From contig NZ_SJPX01000006.1 in the NCBI RefSeq assembly GCF_007860175.1, positions 808,074 to 872,073 on the forward strand: a stretch of DNA of 64,000 nt. Direction: 5' to 3'. The notes beneath the pieces are model-generated. The model saw only the letters and a list, made by a program, of their open reading frames with translations. It did no database searches and was not told where the DNA came from. This DNA comes from Rubripirellula reticaptiva (lineage in GTDB: Bacteria > Planctomycetota > Planctomycetia > Pirellulales > Pirellulaceae). The translations under genes were made by a program, and so were the position numbers. Numbering within the stretch: the first letter of the stretch is position 1; each line of letters begins with the position of its first letter. This document shows, piece after piece, positions 54,039-63,151 of this stretch.

Positions 54039-56993
54039 GTGCATCATTTAGTTATCAAACCGATTTTAAATGGTCGCTTGTCCGGCAAGATCTGCAGCAG
54101 GCAAAACGCAAACGTCCAAATAGCGAACAGCTGCCTTTTGACTTTACTCGTACTTATCGCGACAAGCATTGGGTTCAGCGCCCAATCCGATGCGGCAGTC
54201 GTAACTACCATTGGATTGGCAGGAATGGATGGTGCCGACGGCGCTGACCAAGATCCTGGCCAAGCCGGAGCTAACGGTAGTTCTGGAGAAGCTATTAGTA
54301 CTTCGGTTGCGACCATCGACGTCGAGAACCGATTGGCGATTAGTGGCGGCACGGGAGGGAAAGGAGGTGCAGGCGGCAATGCAGTCTCGAGCAGTTTCCC
54401 CGGAGGAAATGGGGGACGCGGAGGAGATGGTGGAAACACTGAAGGTTCAGTTGCCTCGAGTGGGTCGGGCATTGTGACTTCTTTCTTGAACGCCTTTGGT
54501 GGCGATGGGGCCGTCGGCGGAGTCCCTGGAATTGGCGGCTCATCATCGTTCGACGGTATTGCGGGAAGAGGTGGTGACGGCGGAGCAGCAGCTGTGCTTG
54601 CCCCCGGGGTGGTCGCAAATTCTATCGACGACGAAGCTAACGCCGACGCGCTGCTTACGGGTGGACGAGGAGGTGGGGCAATCGTAGATGGAGGATCGGG
54701 CGGCAACGGCGGAAGTGTCTCTGCAATTGTCGCAAACACTCTTGCAACAGGTAACGCCGAGGCCAATGCATCAGTCGAAGCCAACGGTGGCGACGGCGGT
54801 AATGCATTAGGGAACGGGGCCTCAGGAAATGGTGGTTCCGCCACCGTCATTGACGCCATTCGTGCAACCGCTGACGTCACAGGCATCGCATCCCTTTACC
54901 AAGGCGCCTACGGCGGGATCTCTGGTTCGGCAGAATCTGGATCGATCGGTACTGCCGGCAACGCAACGAACCAGTTGACGGCCAGCAACGATACTTCATT
55001 CGTTCGCGCGATTCTGCAGACCGAGGCCGGCGGAGGTGGGAATAGGAATAGCACAGCTGGCGCTGCCGGCTCCGGTGGAGACACGACATCAATCGGCAGC
55101 TTCTCGAACTCGGGCGAGATTGTTGCTGACAATGAATTTCGCGGTGGAGATGGCGGGTTTGGATTTGGTGGCGCGTCGTCAGGCGATGGTGGCAGTGCAA
55201 TCGGCGCGTTGAACCTGATGTCATCAACTGATGAAGTGGACGCCTTCGTTTCCGCACGAGGCGGCGACGGAGGCTTCAAAAATTCTGGTACTGGAAACGG
55301 AGGTGCGGGTGGAAATATTACTTCGAATCTGACGGCGATAGGCACGACAGGCGCGTTTGCATTCTCAAGTATTCAGGGCGGTGGGGGTGGAGACGTTTTT
55401 GGAACAGCTGAAGGCTCCGGAGGCGACGGTGGCACTGCGGAAGGCGTCGTCGCCGCAACGACGACCAGCGGTATCGCTAGTGTCGAAGCGTTTTATCTCG
55501 CCGGCTCAGGGGGCTCGGCACGAGGTTCTGGCATCGGCGGACACGGGGCTTCGATTTCACTCGACAACTCGACTACGGCGATCAGCAATCTAAGTTCGGG
55601 GGAAAGCTCGGTACTTCAAGTCGTTGAAGCCGGGGCGGGGGGCAATTCGGAACGCGGTGCCGCCGGCATTGGTGGTTCGGCGCAGTCTCAACTGAACGCC
55701 AGCAACACAAATTTCAATTCCGCATTGACGAGTGAAGTCTACGGCGGTGAGGGAGGCGATCGAAACGATTTGAGCGGATTCAGTGGCGCCGCCGGTGAAG
55801 CGACTGCGGACGTAACGCTCCAGAATATCGGTGATGCAACAGTCGAAGTGTTTTCTTTCGGGGGACAGGGCGGTAACGGCACTAGCGGTGCATCAGGTGC
55901 GGACGGTGGTAAATCGCGAGCTAGCGGTTCAAGTATTTCACAAACCATGAGTGCGATATCTTCGATCGAATCCTACGGCGGCGACGGTGGATCAACCGGC
56001 GGACAACCAACATTGGGCGGTTTAGGTGGCGACACGAGCGCAATTTCCTTTGCACAAGCCAATGGAGTCAATCAAGTCGCAACCTCCAATGCGCAATCCA
56101 TCGCAGGTTATGCTGTTTCAGATGCCGGCAACGTCCTCTCGATCCGCTCAGGTGCTGCAGAAGCATTTGCTACGAGCGTTTCCGCTAGCGGCACAGCGAC
56201 TTCGACGGCAGTCGCCGAGGGCAGAGTGTCGCGCGCGGTTTCGATTGCTGACGGCATGAATGGCAATTCAACCGCAATCACAGCGTCGGCCGGAGTCACC
56301 CTCGGCAGCGGAACCTTAGATTCCATCCGCTTTACCAATTCGGTAACCGCAAATGTCGGTAGCCAAAGTCGTGTCGAAAGCTATTCAGCGGTCGATGGAA
56401 CAATGTGGTCAGCCTCTGACGTGACAAATGCAAATGCGTACTCGCTTCTGACAATGTCACCGACACTTTCTGACGTCCAGATAGAGCTTGCGTCTCAATC
56501 CAACATCCAGAATGCAATCGATGGCGACGTGGTTCTTGGGATTGGACATTTTGGTGGTGGCTATCCGTCCGACGGATCTGGACAGCACACGTTCACAACT
56601 TTTCTTGAGTTCGAGTTACCGGACCTAACTTTTGCGGGGCAAGATGCAACGATCGGATTTTACGATTTCTCTTCGACCGGAAATGGCTTCGAAACCCTGA
56701 TACTTTCTATAAGCAGTACCGGGTTTAACGACGCATGGACGTTCAACGATATCACCTCCGCTCAGTCGTTTTTCACTGACAATCCGGTGTCCCTCGGCCC
56801 GTTGTCAGGCAACAGTGAAATTCTGCGAATGCAAATGGACTGGTCATCCAGTCGAGTGTCTGACGGATTCTCAGCAAGCTTCGCCGTCACCGCAGTGCCC
56901 GAGCCAAGTCAATTTATGGGGCTAACTGCAATGCTTTCGTTGCTGTACTTTCAGATGCGTCGCAACGGCAAACGCCACCCTGGCAAACGGTAA
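54039..56993 (+). CDS. Giant glycine-rich PEP-CTERM protein
   Basis: 984 residues. A long N-region (1-30) precedes a hydrophobic signal core (LLTLLVLIATSIGF) and a cut near DAAVV. Residues about 60-700 consist of many irregular GG(D/N/A)GG clusters separated by 20-40 residues rich in Ser, Ala, Thr and Asn, a layout reminiscent of glycine-rich or PE-PGRS-type repeats. Residues 720-950 are a more ordinary beta-rich domain. The C-terminus is a classic PEP-CTERM sorting signal: VPEPSQ, a hydrophobic helix and a basic tail. Exosortase would cleave at the signal and leave the protein on the surface or in a matrix. No exosortase is in the window. Confidence 0.85.
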   Translation: MHHLVIKPILNGRLSGKICSRQNANVQIANSCLLTLLVLIATSIGFSAQSDAAVVTTIGLAGMDGADGADQDPGQAGANGSSGEAISTSVATIDVENRLAISGGTGGKGGAGGNAVSSSFPGGNGGRGGDGGNTEGSVASSGSGIVTSFLNAFGGDGAVGGVPGIGGSSSFDGIAGRGGDGGAAAVLAPGVVANSIDDEANADALLTGGRGGGAIVDGGSGGNGGSVSAIVANTLATGNAEANASVEANGGDGGNALGNGASGNGGSATVIDAIRATADVTGIASLYQGAYGGISGSAESGSIGTAGNATNQLTASNDTSFVRAILQTEAGGGGNRNSTAGAAGSGGDTTSIGSFSNSGEIVADNEFRGGDGGFGFGGASSGDGGSAIGALNLMSSTDEVDAFVSARGGDGGFKNSGTGNGGAGGNITSNLTAIGTTGAFAFSSIQGGGGGDVFGTAEGSGGDGGTAEGVVAATTTSGIASVEAFYLAGSGGSARGSGIGGHGASISLDNSTTAISNLSSGESSVLQVVEAGAGGNSERGAAGIGGSAQSQLNASNTNFNSALTSEVYGGEGGDRNDLSGFSGAAGEATADVTLQNIGDATVEVFSFGGQGGNGTSGASGADGGKSRASGSSISQTMSAISSIESYGGDGGSTGGQPTLGGLGGDTSAISFAQANGVNQVATSNAQSIAGYAVSDAGNVLSIRSGAAEAFATSVSASGTATSTAVAEGRVSRAVSIADGMNGNSTAITASAGVTLGSGTLDSIRFTNSVTANVGSQSRVESYSAVDGTMWSASDVTNANAYSLLTMSPTLSDVQIELASQSNIQNAIDGDVVLGIGHFGGGYPSDGSGQHTFTTFLEFELPDLTFAGQDATIGFYDFSSTGNGFETLILSISSTGFNDAWTFNDITSAQSFFTDNPVSLGPLSGNSEILRMQMDWSSSRVSDGFSASFAVTAVPEPSQFMGLTAMLSLLYFQMRRNGKRHPGKR

Positions 56994-57201
56994 GCGATGC
57001 ATAACATCGCGTTTCCTGAACGGAAACGCCGCAATAGTTGTTGTTAGCAGTTGGACAGGCAATGCTCCCGCCTTGCGACAAGGCAATACGCGATGACAAA
57101 CACAGTGCCGCCGAGCCAGCGAAGCCGTCTGGCAAGATGCCCGAACGCGAATCGCAGAAGCGGGCGATGATTGAATAGTCGCTAGGCGGTAAAACCAGCT
57201 G

Positions 57202-57612
57202 TTAAACGCACATGCGAAGCTCGTACTTCAGCGATTCGATCTGCCTGCGCCAGGCGTCCAATTCGGGGCCAGCGTCTTCCCACTGTTGGTACATCTCGGA
57301 ATCATCGTTGAGGACACGGTCTAGCCCATCAACGGTGCTGGGAACCAGGCTCTGAACCAGAACGTCCAACGAGTTGTTTCGTTCCAGCCAACGATGCGCC
57401 GCTTCGGGCAACCCTTCTCGCGGCCCGCAGAGCAAGCCACGAATCATCTCAGCCGTGCAGACAATTCCAACACATGCCAACATGCCGAGCGCCCCCGGCT
57501 CGGACAAATCGAGGCAGTGATCAAAGAATGCGATCGGGTCAGAATCCAATAGGTCTTCTAACCAATCGCACGCAATGTCGTCCTCGAACGTTCGTGGTCC
57601 CCATGATCCCAT
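57202..57612 (-). CDS. DUF4259 family protein
   Basis: 136 residues from the ATG at 57612; the frame runs on to 57852 but the extra part overlaps the DUF1598 gene and is not conserved in character. The N-terminus MGSWGPRTFEDDIACDWLED matches the DUF4259 signature (GxWGxxxFxxDxAxDW). The family is small, cytosolic and of unknown function. It lies 37 bp downstream of the DUF1598 gene on the same strand and may share its transcript. Confidence 0.82.
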   Translation of the reverse strand: MGSWGPRTFEDDIACDWLEDLLDSDPIAFFDHCLDLSEPGALGMLACVGIVCTAEMIRGLLCGPREGLPEAAHRWLERNNSLDVLVQSLVPSTVDGLDRVLNDDSEMYQQWEDAGPELDAWRRQIESLKYELRMCV

Positions 57613-57649
57613 CGAATTGATTCCGTCGAAATACGTTTGACTTCGACGA

Positions 57650-59050
57650 CTATTTGTTCCACCACCAACGATCGCCGGCCGACGCCAAAGCGGCTTGGCG
57701 AGTCTCGCTGATCGATGCGTCAACCTTTTGCTTTTCAACAATTTCGAACGCGTTGACGTCAACGCCACCCGATGCGGTAACGACCCATCCGTTGCGGCCG
57801 TGAATGAAACTGCACTGAGGATCGACACTGCGAGGAACCGAGTATTGCGCAAGTTCGATCGAGTTTTCCGTCTGCGAAAGCGTCGACAAGTCGATGCCAG
57901 CTTTGGCCGCCAAGTTTTCTTGAACGATCAGGGTCGCCACAACGGTCAAGTCCATCACGTTTTCGAGGTCAGCGAAGACGGGGATCGCCTTGGACAGCTC
58001 CGAAAACGACTCGGTCATCTTGTCAGCCCAAAGCTGAGCCATCTTCTCTTTCCGGCCTGACGCCTTTGCGGTGCCATCGGATGCTACCAGGTCTTGCTCG
58101 GTCATCGTTTTGACACGGCGACCGGCCAACTTCCAGGCCAAGCCATCATCGGTTTTGGACATCGCGTCGTAATCACAGGCCATCCACCAACGTGGGTTGG
58201 CACTGATCGCTTGGCGATCGTTCTTGGCCATTTCTAAGAAGCTTGGCAGCCCGGCGACTGGCGACGGAGCCAATCCCATGGCGACTCGTTTCATTTCAAA
58301 GTCAGCCGCGACCATCGTGCGTGCATAACGACTGTCGCCGGGGATACCGGTCAACAGAATCATTTGCGGTCCGAACGCTTCCTTCATCGAAGCTTCCATC
58401 GCGACAGGGTTTTGCCCAGGACGCAGCTTCACGCGGCTCAGCATTTGTTGCAATCGGCGACGGCCTTCCGGCGTTGGCTCAATCGAGCAACTGATACCAG
58501 CCTGACGCGCGGTTTCGACGCTTCGCATGGCGACCACCAAGTCAGCCAATCGCATGGTCGAGTCACCTGAAACGGTGCCCACGACGGATCCGTCGTCCAG
58601 CATTTTCCAAGGTTCGGCAGGACCAGCAATCACGATGTCATGCTTGTCTTGGTCGACGAACACGTAATCGATCTGTTGCAGTCCAGCGAGAAACTCGATG
58701 TCTTCCGGAATCGGTTGGCCGTCCATATCTCGCTGCAAAATCGCCTTCTGCAATCCAGCCAGCGAAATCATTCGCAATTCGGTCGTATCATTCAGCATGC
58801 CCTCGGCGGGCACAATGTTTTGGCGCAGTGCATTGGCGAGTTCTTGTTTCTCGTCAAGCGTTGCCGTTCGCACGACCCCGGCAGCGTCGATCATCACGCC
58901 CCCGACGGATCGTTGGGATCCAATGCCGGTGATCCCCCCATGAACGGAAACGGCTGCACCAAGCATGCCCACGCCGACGATTGCGGCTGAACAGACTGGG
59001 ACCATGAAGAGTTGTTTGATTGAACGCAAAGTTCGGGGGGCCAAATCCAT
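57650..59050 (-). CDS. DUF1598 protein
   Basis: 466 residues. An N-terminal hydrophobic stretch (about 14-36, LFMVPVCSAAIVGVGMLGAAV) is probably a signal peptide or anchor, and the rest is periplasmic. Segments such as VAMEASMKEAFGPQMILLTGIPGDSRYARTMVAADFEMKRVAMG are shared by the planctomycete-specific DUF1598 family; function unknown. The start has a ggag-type Shine-Dalgarno. The sigma-54 activator gene is divergent, 204 bp away. Confidence 0.82.
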   Translation of the reverse strand: MDLAPRTLRSIKQLFMVPVCSAAIVGVGMLGAAVSVHGGITGIGSQRSVGGVMIDAAGVVRTATLDEKQELANALRQNIVPAEGMLNDTTELRMISLAGLQKAILQRDMDGQPIPEDIEFLAGLQQIDYVFVDQDKHDIVIAGPAEPWKMLDDGSVVGTVSGDSTMRLADLVVAMRSVETARQAGISCSIEPTPEGRRRLQQMLSRVKLRPGQNPVAMEASMKEAFGPQMILLTGIPGDSRYARTMVAADFEMKRVAMGLAPSPVAGLPSFLEMAKNDRQAISANPRWWMACDYDAMSKTDDGLAWKLAGRRVKTMTEQDLVASDGTAKASGRKEKMAQLWADKMTESFSELSKAIPVFADLENVMDLTVVATLIVQENLAAKAGIDLSTLSQTENSIELAQYSVPRSVDPQCSFIHGRNGWVVTASGGVDVNAFEIVEKQKVDASISETRQAALASAGDRWWWNK

Positions 59051-59254
59051 CGCGGTGGATCTCCGGGTAAAAGCCGTTTGGGGTAGCGTCCAGATGGACG
59101 TCCCACGTACGAAAGTCGATGAGTATGATGCTAGTTTGACTGCGACGGGCCCAAATTTCGAGCAAATTCCTGCCAGAAGCCAAGTTATCGTCCATTAAGA
59201 TAGTTAGCCTCGAAACATCCAGCAACCGAAGCTTTTCCGGTTCGACGAGACTTC

Positions 59255-61333
59255 GTGAACACACCATCATCCCAACGATCGCAATCGTCACCACCGCCCA
59301 ATCCAGTCGCCGATTCGGCAGCTCGCCAGGGGGCCTATCTGGTGCTGCGCTCGGCTGGGCGTTGGAGTGACGTTTTTCGGCTTTCGCCGCCCGCCGAAGC
59401 GGTAATCGGCCGCTCCTCGGCGAATCAAATTGTCTTGCGAAGCGACCAAGCCAGTCGCAGGCACGCCCGAATCCACTGGGTTGGCGAAAAAACAAGTGAA
59501 ACCGCCAAGCCGGCAACAAAACCAGCCACCGCATCAACAACGAACTGGCAAATCGAAGACCTTGGCAGCCGCAATGGGGTCTTCGTCAATTCCCAGCGAA
59601 TTGAGTCGCCAACGATGCTAAAAACAGGCGACCTCATCACGATCGCCGGTTTCGCCATCACTTTCACCGATCGGATCGACGGCAGGCAGACGGACAAAAC
59701 CACCGAATCAGCGCCGCATGCGACCGACGATCAACTTACCCTCGAAATCGATCCCGCGTCGATCACCGACCGACGCCGCGAAAGCGTATACCTGCATTCA
59801 GGTTCTTCGACTTTGCCAGCGATCGGTGGGGCCAGTTTGCCGCTTCTGCAACTCGCCTTCGCCCTGGCTCGCGAAAACGATCCCATCGCCGCAGTTGAAG
59901 CGACGCTGGAATGTTTGACGGCCAATGTCGCGATCGACACGGCCGGCGTGTATTTGAACAGTACCGATTCGGAAACAAACACCGACGCGATCGACATACC
60001 TTTGGTGTCAACGCGTCAAACGGGCCCGCGAAGCTATCGCCGACCGCCCGAGTCGCTATTGAAGTCCGTTGCTGCCGACGATGGCCAAGCAACGCTGGCA
60101 CGCAACGTCTTAGGTGATGTGCAACTGGCCACGGAAAACAGCCGCGGCGAAATTGATATTGAAAGTCTGATCCTGGCTCCGATCCGTCGCGTTGATGGTC
60201 CAATCCGAGGAATGCTGCATCTGACCACGGCCGCCGGTGGACGTCCGCTCGCGTCAAGCGACTTAGAATTTGCGGTCGCCGCCTGCGAAATCCTTGCCGA
60301 GTCGCTTGCTAACCAGATTGATCGACAAGAACTTGGCAAGGCATTAAACCAGAGCCGACGGACAATTCGCCAACTGCAAAACCAACTTGGCGACAAAGTT
60401 CAAATCATTGGACGAAGTGAGCCCATTGCCGAAGTGATTGAAAAAATCACGCTGGCGGCGCCAACGTCGGCAACCGTGCTGGTGCGTGGCGAGTCAGGGG
60501 TTGGTAAAGAATTGGTGGCTGCCGCGCTTCACCATGCCAGCAAGCGAAAAGATGGGCCGCTAGTTTGTTTGAACTGCGCTGCACTTTCGCCCACATTGTT
60601 GGAAAGCGAACTGTTCGGTCACGAGAAAGGCGCCTTCACGGGCGCGACCGACCGCAAACGTGGCAAGTTCGAGATGGCCGACGGTGGCACGTTGATGCTC
60701 GACGAAATCGGCGAGATGAGTGCAGACATTCAAGCGAAATTTCTGAGGGTGCTTGAAGGGCATGCTTTCGAACGCGTTGGCGGACACGAATCGATTCGTG
60801 TGGACGCAAGGGTGGTGGCGGCGACAAATCGCGACCTGCAGGCCATGGTGGCAGATGGCAAGTTTCGACAAGACCTTTTCTATCGACTCAACGTCGTCGA
60901 GATCATCGTGCCTCCGTTGCGAGCGCGAGGTTCGGACGTCGTTACGCTGGCCGAATATTTCTTGCAGCGTTTCAATGCTGAAATGGGCCGAAAAATTGAG
61001 TCCATCACCGACGCCGCGAAAAAAAAACTGCGTGCCTACCATTGGCCAGGCAACATCCGCGAACTCAAAAATGTGATCGAGCGGGCTGTCGTCTTGAACC
61101 GCAAAAATGTGATCGACGAGTCGGATCTATCGCTAACGCCGGCCGCTGACTCCGCTTCGCCTGCGAACATTTCGGACGGCACCGCGATCGAAACGACGCT
61201 TGCGGAACTCGAAAGACAACACATCGAACGCGTGCTCCAGCATACCGAAGGTAACAAAAGCCGAGCTGCTCAAATCCTAGGGATCGAACGAAGTACGCTC
61301 GATCGCAAACTGAAACGATACAGCGAAGCATGA
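59255..61333 (+). CDS. FHA-GAF-type sigma-54-dependent transcriptional activator
   Basis: 692 residues from a GTG at 59255. An FHA domain (about 28-135, with GRSSANQIVLRSDQASRRHARI binding phosphothreonine) and a GAF-like domain (about 195-345) precede the AAA+ domain. Its Walker A is GESGVGKELVA (412-422); the sigma-54-contacting loop is EKGAFTGATDRK (about 457-468); Walker B is LMLDEIGEMS. The C-terminal Fis-type helix-turn-helix (about 650-692) has NKSRAAQILGIERSTLDRKL. It opens sigma-54 promoters using ATP. An FHA input suggests control by a Ser/Thr kinase. It could act on promoters such as the one before csrA, but that is inference. Confidence 0.93.
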   Translation: MNTPSSQRSQSSPPPNPVADSAARQGAYLVLRSAGRWSDVFRLSPPAEAVIGRSSANQIVLRSDQASRRHARIHWVGEKTSETAKPATKPATASTTNWQIEDLGSRNGVFVNSQRIESPTMLKTGDLITIAGFAITFTDRIDGRQTDKTTESAPHATDDQLTLEIDPASITDRRRESVYLHSGSSTLPAIGGASLPLLQLAFALARENDPIAAVEATLECLTANVAIDTAGVYLNSTDSETNTDAIDIPLVSTRQTGPRSYRRPPESLLKSVAADDGQATLARNVLGDVQLATENSRGEIDIESLILAPIRRVDGPIRGMLHLTTAAGGRPLASSDLEFAVAACEILAESLANQIDRQELGKALNQSRRTIRQLQNQLGDKVQIIGRSEPIAEVIEKITLAAPTSATVLVRGESGVGKELVAAALHHASKRKDGPLVCLNCAALSPTLLESELFGHEKGAFTGATDRKRGKFEMADGGTLMLDEIGEMSADIQAKFLRVLEGHAFERVGGHESIRVDARVVAATNRDLQAMVADGKFRQDLFYRLNVVEIIVPPLRARGSDVVTLAEYFLQRFNAEMGRKIESITDAAKKKLRAYHWPGNIRELKNVIERAVVLNRKNVIDESDLSLTPAADSASPANISDGTAIETTLAELERQHIERVLQHTEGNKSRAAQILGIERSTLDRKLKRYSEA

Positions 61334-61375
61334 CCCGGGACTTCAATCAGCTTTGTACCGCAAACTCTCGCAAAT

Positions 61376-62491
61376 TCAGTCGTCCGTTTTGACTCGCAAC
61401 ATCTTCAGGCTTTTCTCGGCCATGTCGATTTCAAATTTAAAGTTGCCCAGGTAGCTCATCCCAAGCAGCGGTTCGGCATCGGTTGCGGCTGCATCCAAAA
61501 CCGCTGCATTGATGTTCTCGGCCTCAAACTCGCCGACGCGAACCCGAGCCAACGTGACCCCGCGTGCCGGAATCTCACGACCATCGGCCATGATCATTCG
61601 CATCTGCGGAGCATCCGGCGGAACCACGATGCCCAGTTCTGTCGCGGTCTTACTTGGCAGACTGATCAGCGATGCGCCGCTGTCGACAACCATCCGCGTC
61701 GATACTCGCCCCACCACAACATTCACATACAGCGACTGATTGACCACCTCCAACGCAATCGTCTCGCTAAACACTTCTTGCTCGATCTTCTGCAGTCGCT
61801 TGTCAACGACGGACAAAATATCATCGGCCGTCATTGCCTCCGGCGTGTCAAAGTTAGCATGCATCACTCGCAAAGCAATTTGAACCGGCGACGTGATCAG
61901 TTGCTTGTCCAATTCCTCTTTCAACTTCTTGTAGTCGCTTCGAATCGCCAGCACCGTTTCGGCATATTCTGCTTCCGCCGAATTCAGGGTGGCTCGTTTC
62001 GACGCAAGCAGCACCTTTTGAGCCGACTTTTCACTCTCTAGAATTTTCGAACGGGCAATCCCCGCGTTGATCATCCCAACCACCTGGTCGCGAGCTCGGG
62101 AGGTGACGTTGCCTCGCGCAAGTTGCAAGTTCAGCTCGCCATATTGCACATTCAAACGCTTCAACTCTTGCTCCATCGCATGGATCTGCTGGTCAACCGC
62201 TTTCCAGTCGTCGTAGATGCGTTTAAGTTCGCGCCGAGTCTTGGATAGTCCGCTGATCGCACGCCCAATCTCGGCGGTGTCAGTCGACTGAATCACCTTG
62301 CCCACACGACGCAGCTTTGCGTCTTCCAATATTTTGTCGGCTTTCTCGACCACCGCAGGCGAAAACTTTTCGGTCGCTGTTTCTTGTGATACCGCAGCCG
62401 GCGACAGCACCGGTAGACTGAGTGCACCGAGGACCAGACTGGCAACGGCCAAGCGAACTTTGTGCGAACGATTTAAAAAAGGAAACTTCAT
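61376..62491 (-). CDS. Exported retropepsin-like aspartic protease with coiled coil
   Basis: 371 residues from the ATG at 62491. A signal peptide (1-36, cut near AAVSQ) leads to a long coiled coil (about 85-195, rich in Glu, Leu, Lys and Arg). A clan AA aspartic-protease domain follows (about 250-371), with the catalytic motif VVDSGASLISLPS (D270-S-G). Such single-domain proteases dimerise to form the active site; the coiled coil would help. The product is periplasmic or anchored. The longer frame to 62656 would lack a signal peptide at the N-terminus. Its ATG overlaps the ATG of the divergent gene on the other strand by two bases. Confidence 0.87.
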   Translation of the reverse strand: MKFPFLNRSHKVRLAVASLVLGALSLPVLSPAAVSQETATEKFSPAVVEKADKILEDAKLRRVGKVIQSTDTAEIGRAISGLSKTRRELKRIYDDWKAVDQQIHAMEQELKRLNVQYGELNLQLARGNVTSRARDQVVGMINAGIARSKILESEKSAQKVLLASKRATLNSAEAEYAETVLAIRSDYKKLKEELDKQLITSPVQIALRVMHANFDTPEAMTADDILSVVDKRLQKIEQEVFSETIALEVVNQSLYVNVVVGRVSTRMVVDSGASLISLPSKTATELGIVVPPDAPQMRMIMADGREIPARGVTLARVRVGEFEAENINAAVLDAAATDAEPLLGMSYLGNFKFEIDMAEKSLKMLRVKTDD

Positions 62492-63122
62492 GAAAACGAT
62501 TGGGTGGATGAGGCGTCGGTCAGAGTTCCCTAGTCTAGCCGCTGGAGTGTTCGCTGCGGCAGTGCTTTTTTGTTCTTCGCCCGCCATGGCAACCGAGCCC
62601 GTTTCGCTGACGGAACTACGCGTCCAAACAAGCGAATTGCTTCGCGAAGAAGCCAAAGTGTCTCGCGAGAATAGTCGGCGTCAGAGTCCGCAAGCAACCA
62701 TGGTGGCGATGAATTTATGCGACCTATTCGTGGTCATTCACAATGATCCGAGGTACCCAAACAGCGAAATGCTGCAAGGTGCAGCGACCCGGATTCGGCG
62801 ACGACTAATTCAAGTGAAACAGTCTCGCGAAGCATCGCTCAATCGCAACGGTATCACGCGGCCTAGCGGATTATCATCACAAGTCGACGCACTGCTGACA
62901 GGCGATACCGCGAACCTAGCTGGCAGCGCGGGTGGAGTGCTCGGCGAGGCCGAGGGCTGGGGACTGGTCGAACTGATCCAGCGAATCATCGCTCCCGATT
63001 TTTGGGATGTTCGAGGCGGTAACGGAGCGATGCAGTACTTTGCCATGCAAAAGGTACTTGTTGTGCGAGCCACCTCTGATGTCCACGAACAGATCCGAGA
63101 TCTTTTAACAGCACTACGCTAA
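62490..63122 (+). CDS. Exported hypothetical protein, 210 aa
   Basis: Starts at the ATG at 62490, preceded by aaaaaaggaaa (a good Shine-Dalgarno, which lies inside the divergent protease gene). A signal peptide (1-35; hydrophobic AAGVFAAAVLFC, cut near AMATE) is followed by a helical region, a Gly-rich loop (GSAGGVLGEAEGWG) and a C-terminal strand LVVRATSDVHEQI. No family recognised. The frame is open upstream from 62298, but that would run deep inside the protease gene. It converges on the outer-membrane gene. Confidence 0.7.
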   Translation: MKTIGWMRRRSEFPSLAAGVFAAAVLFCSSPAMATEPVSLTELRVQTSELLREEAKVSRENSRRQSPQATMVAMNLCDLFVVIHNDPRYPNSEMLQGAATRIRRRLIQVKQSREASLNRNGITRPSGLSSQVDALLTGDTANLAGSAGGVLGEAEGWGLVELIQRIIAPDFWDVRGGNGAMQYFAMQKVLVVRATSDVHEQIRDLLTALR

Positions 63123-63151
63123 CCAAAACATCTTTCCTGTCCGCCGTGAAC

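Noticed and set aside
54044-54886. 280-codon antisense frame under the glycine-rich gene
   Set aside because: Gly codons read backwards give Pro/Ser/Ala repeats; no gene features.
56914-57135. 73-codon minus-strand frame with several cysteines
   Set aside because: It begins in a region without signals and overlaps the PEP-CTERM tail; the cysteines show no regular spacing.
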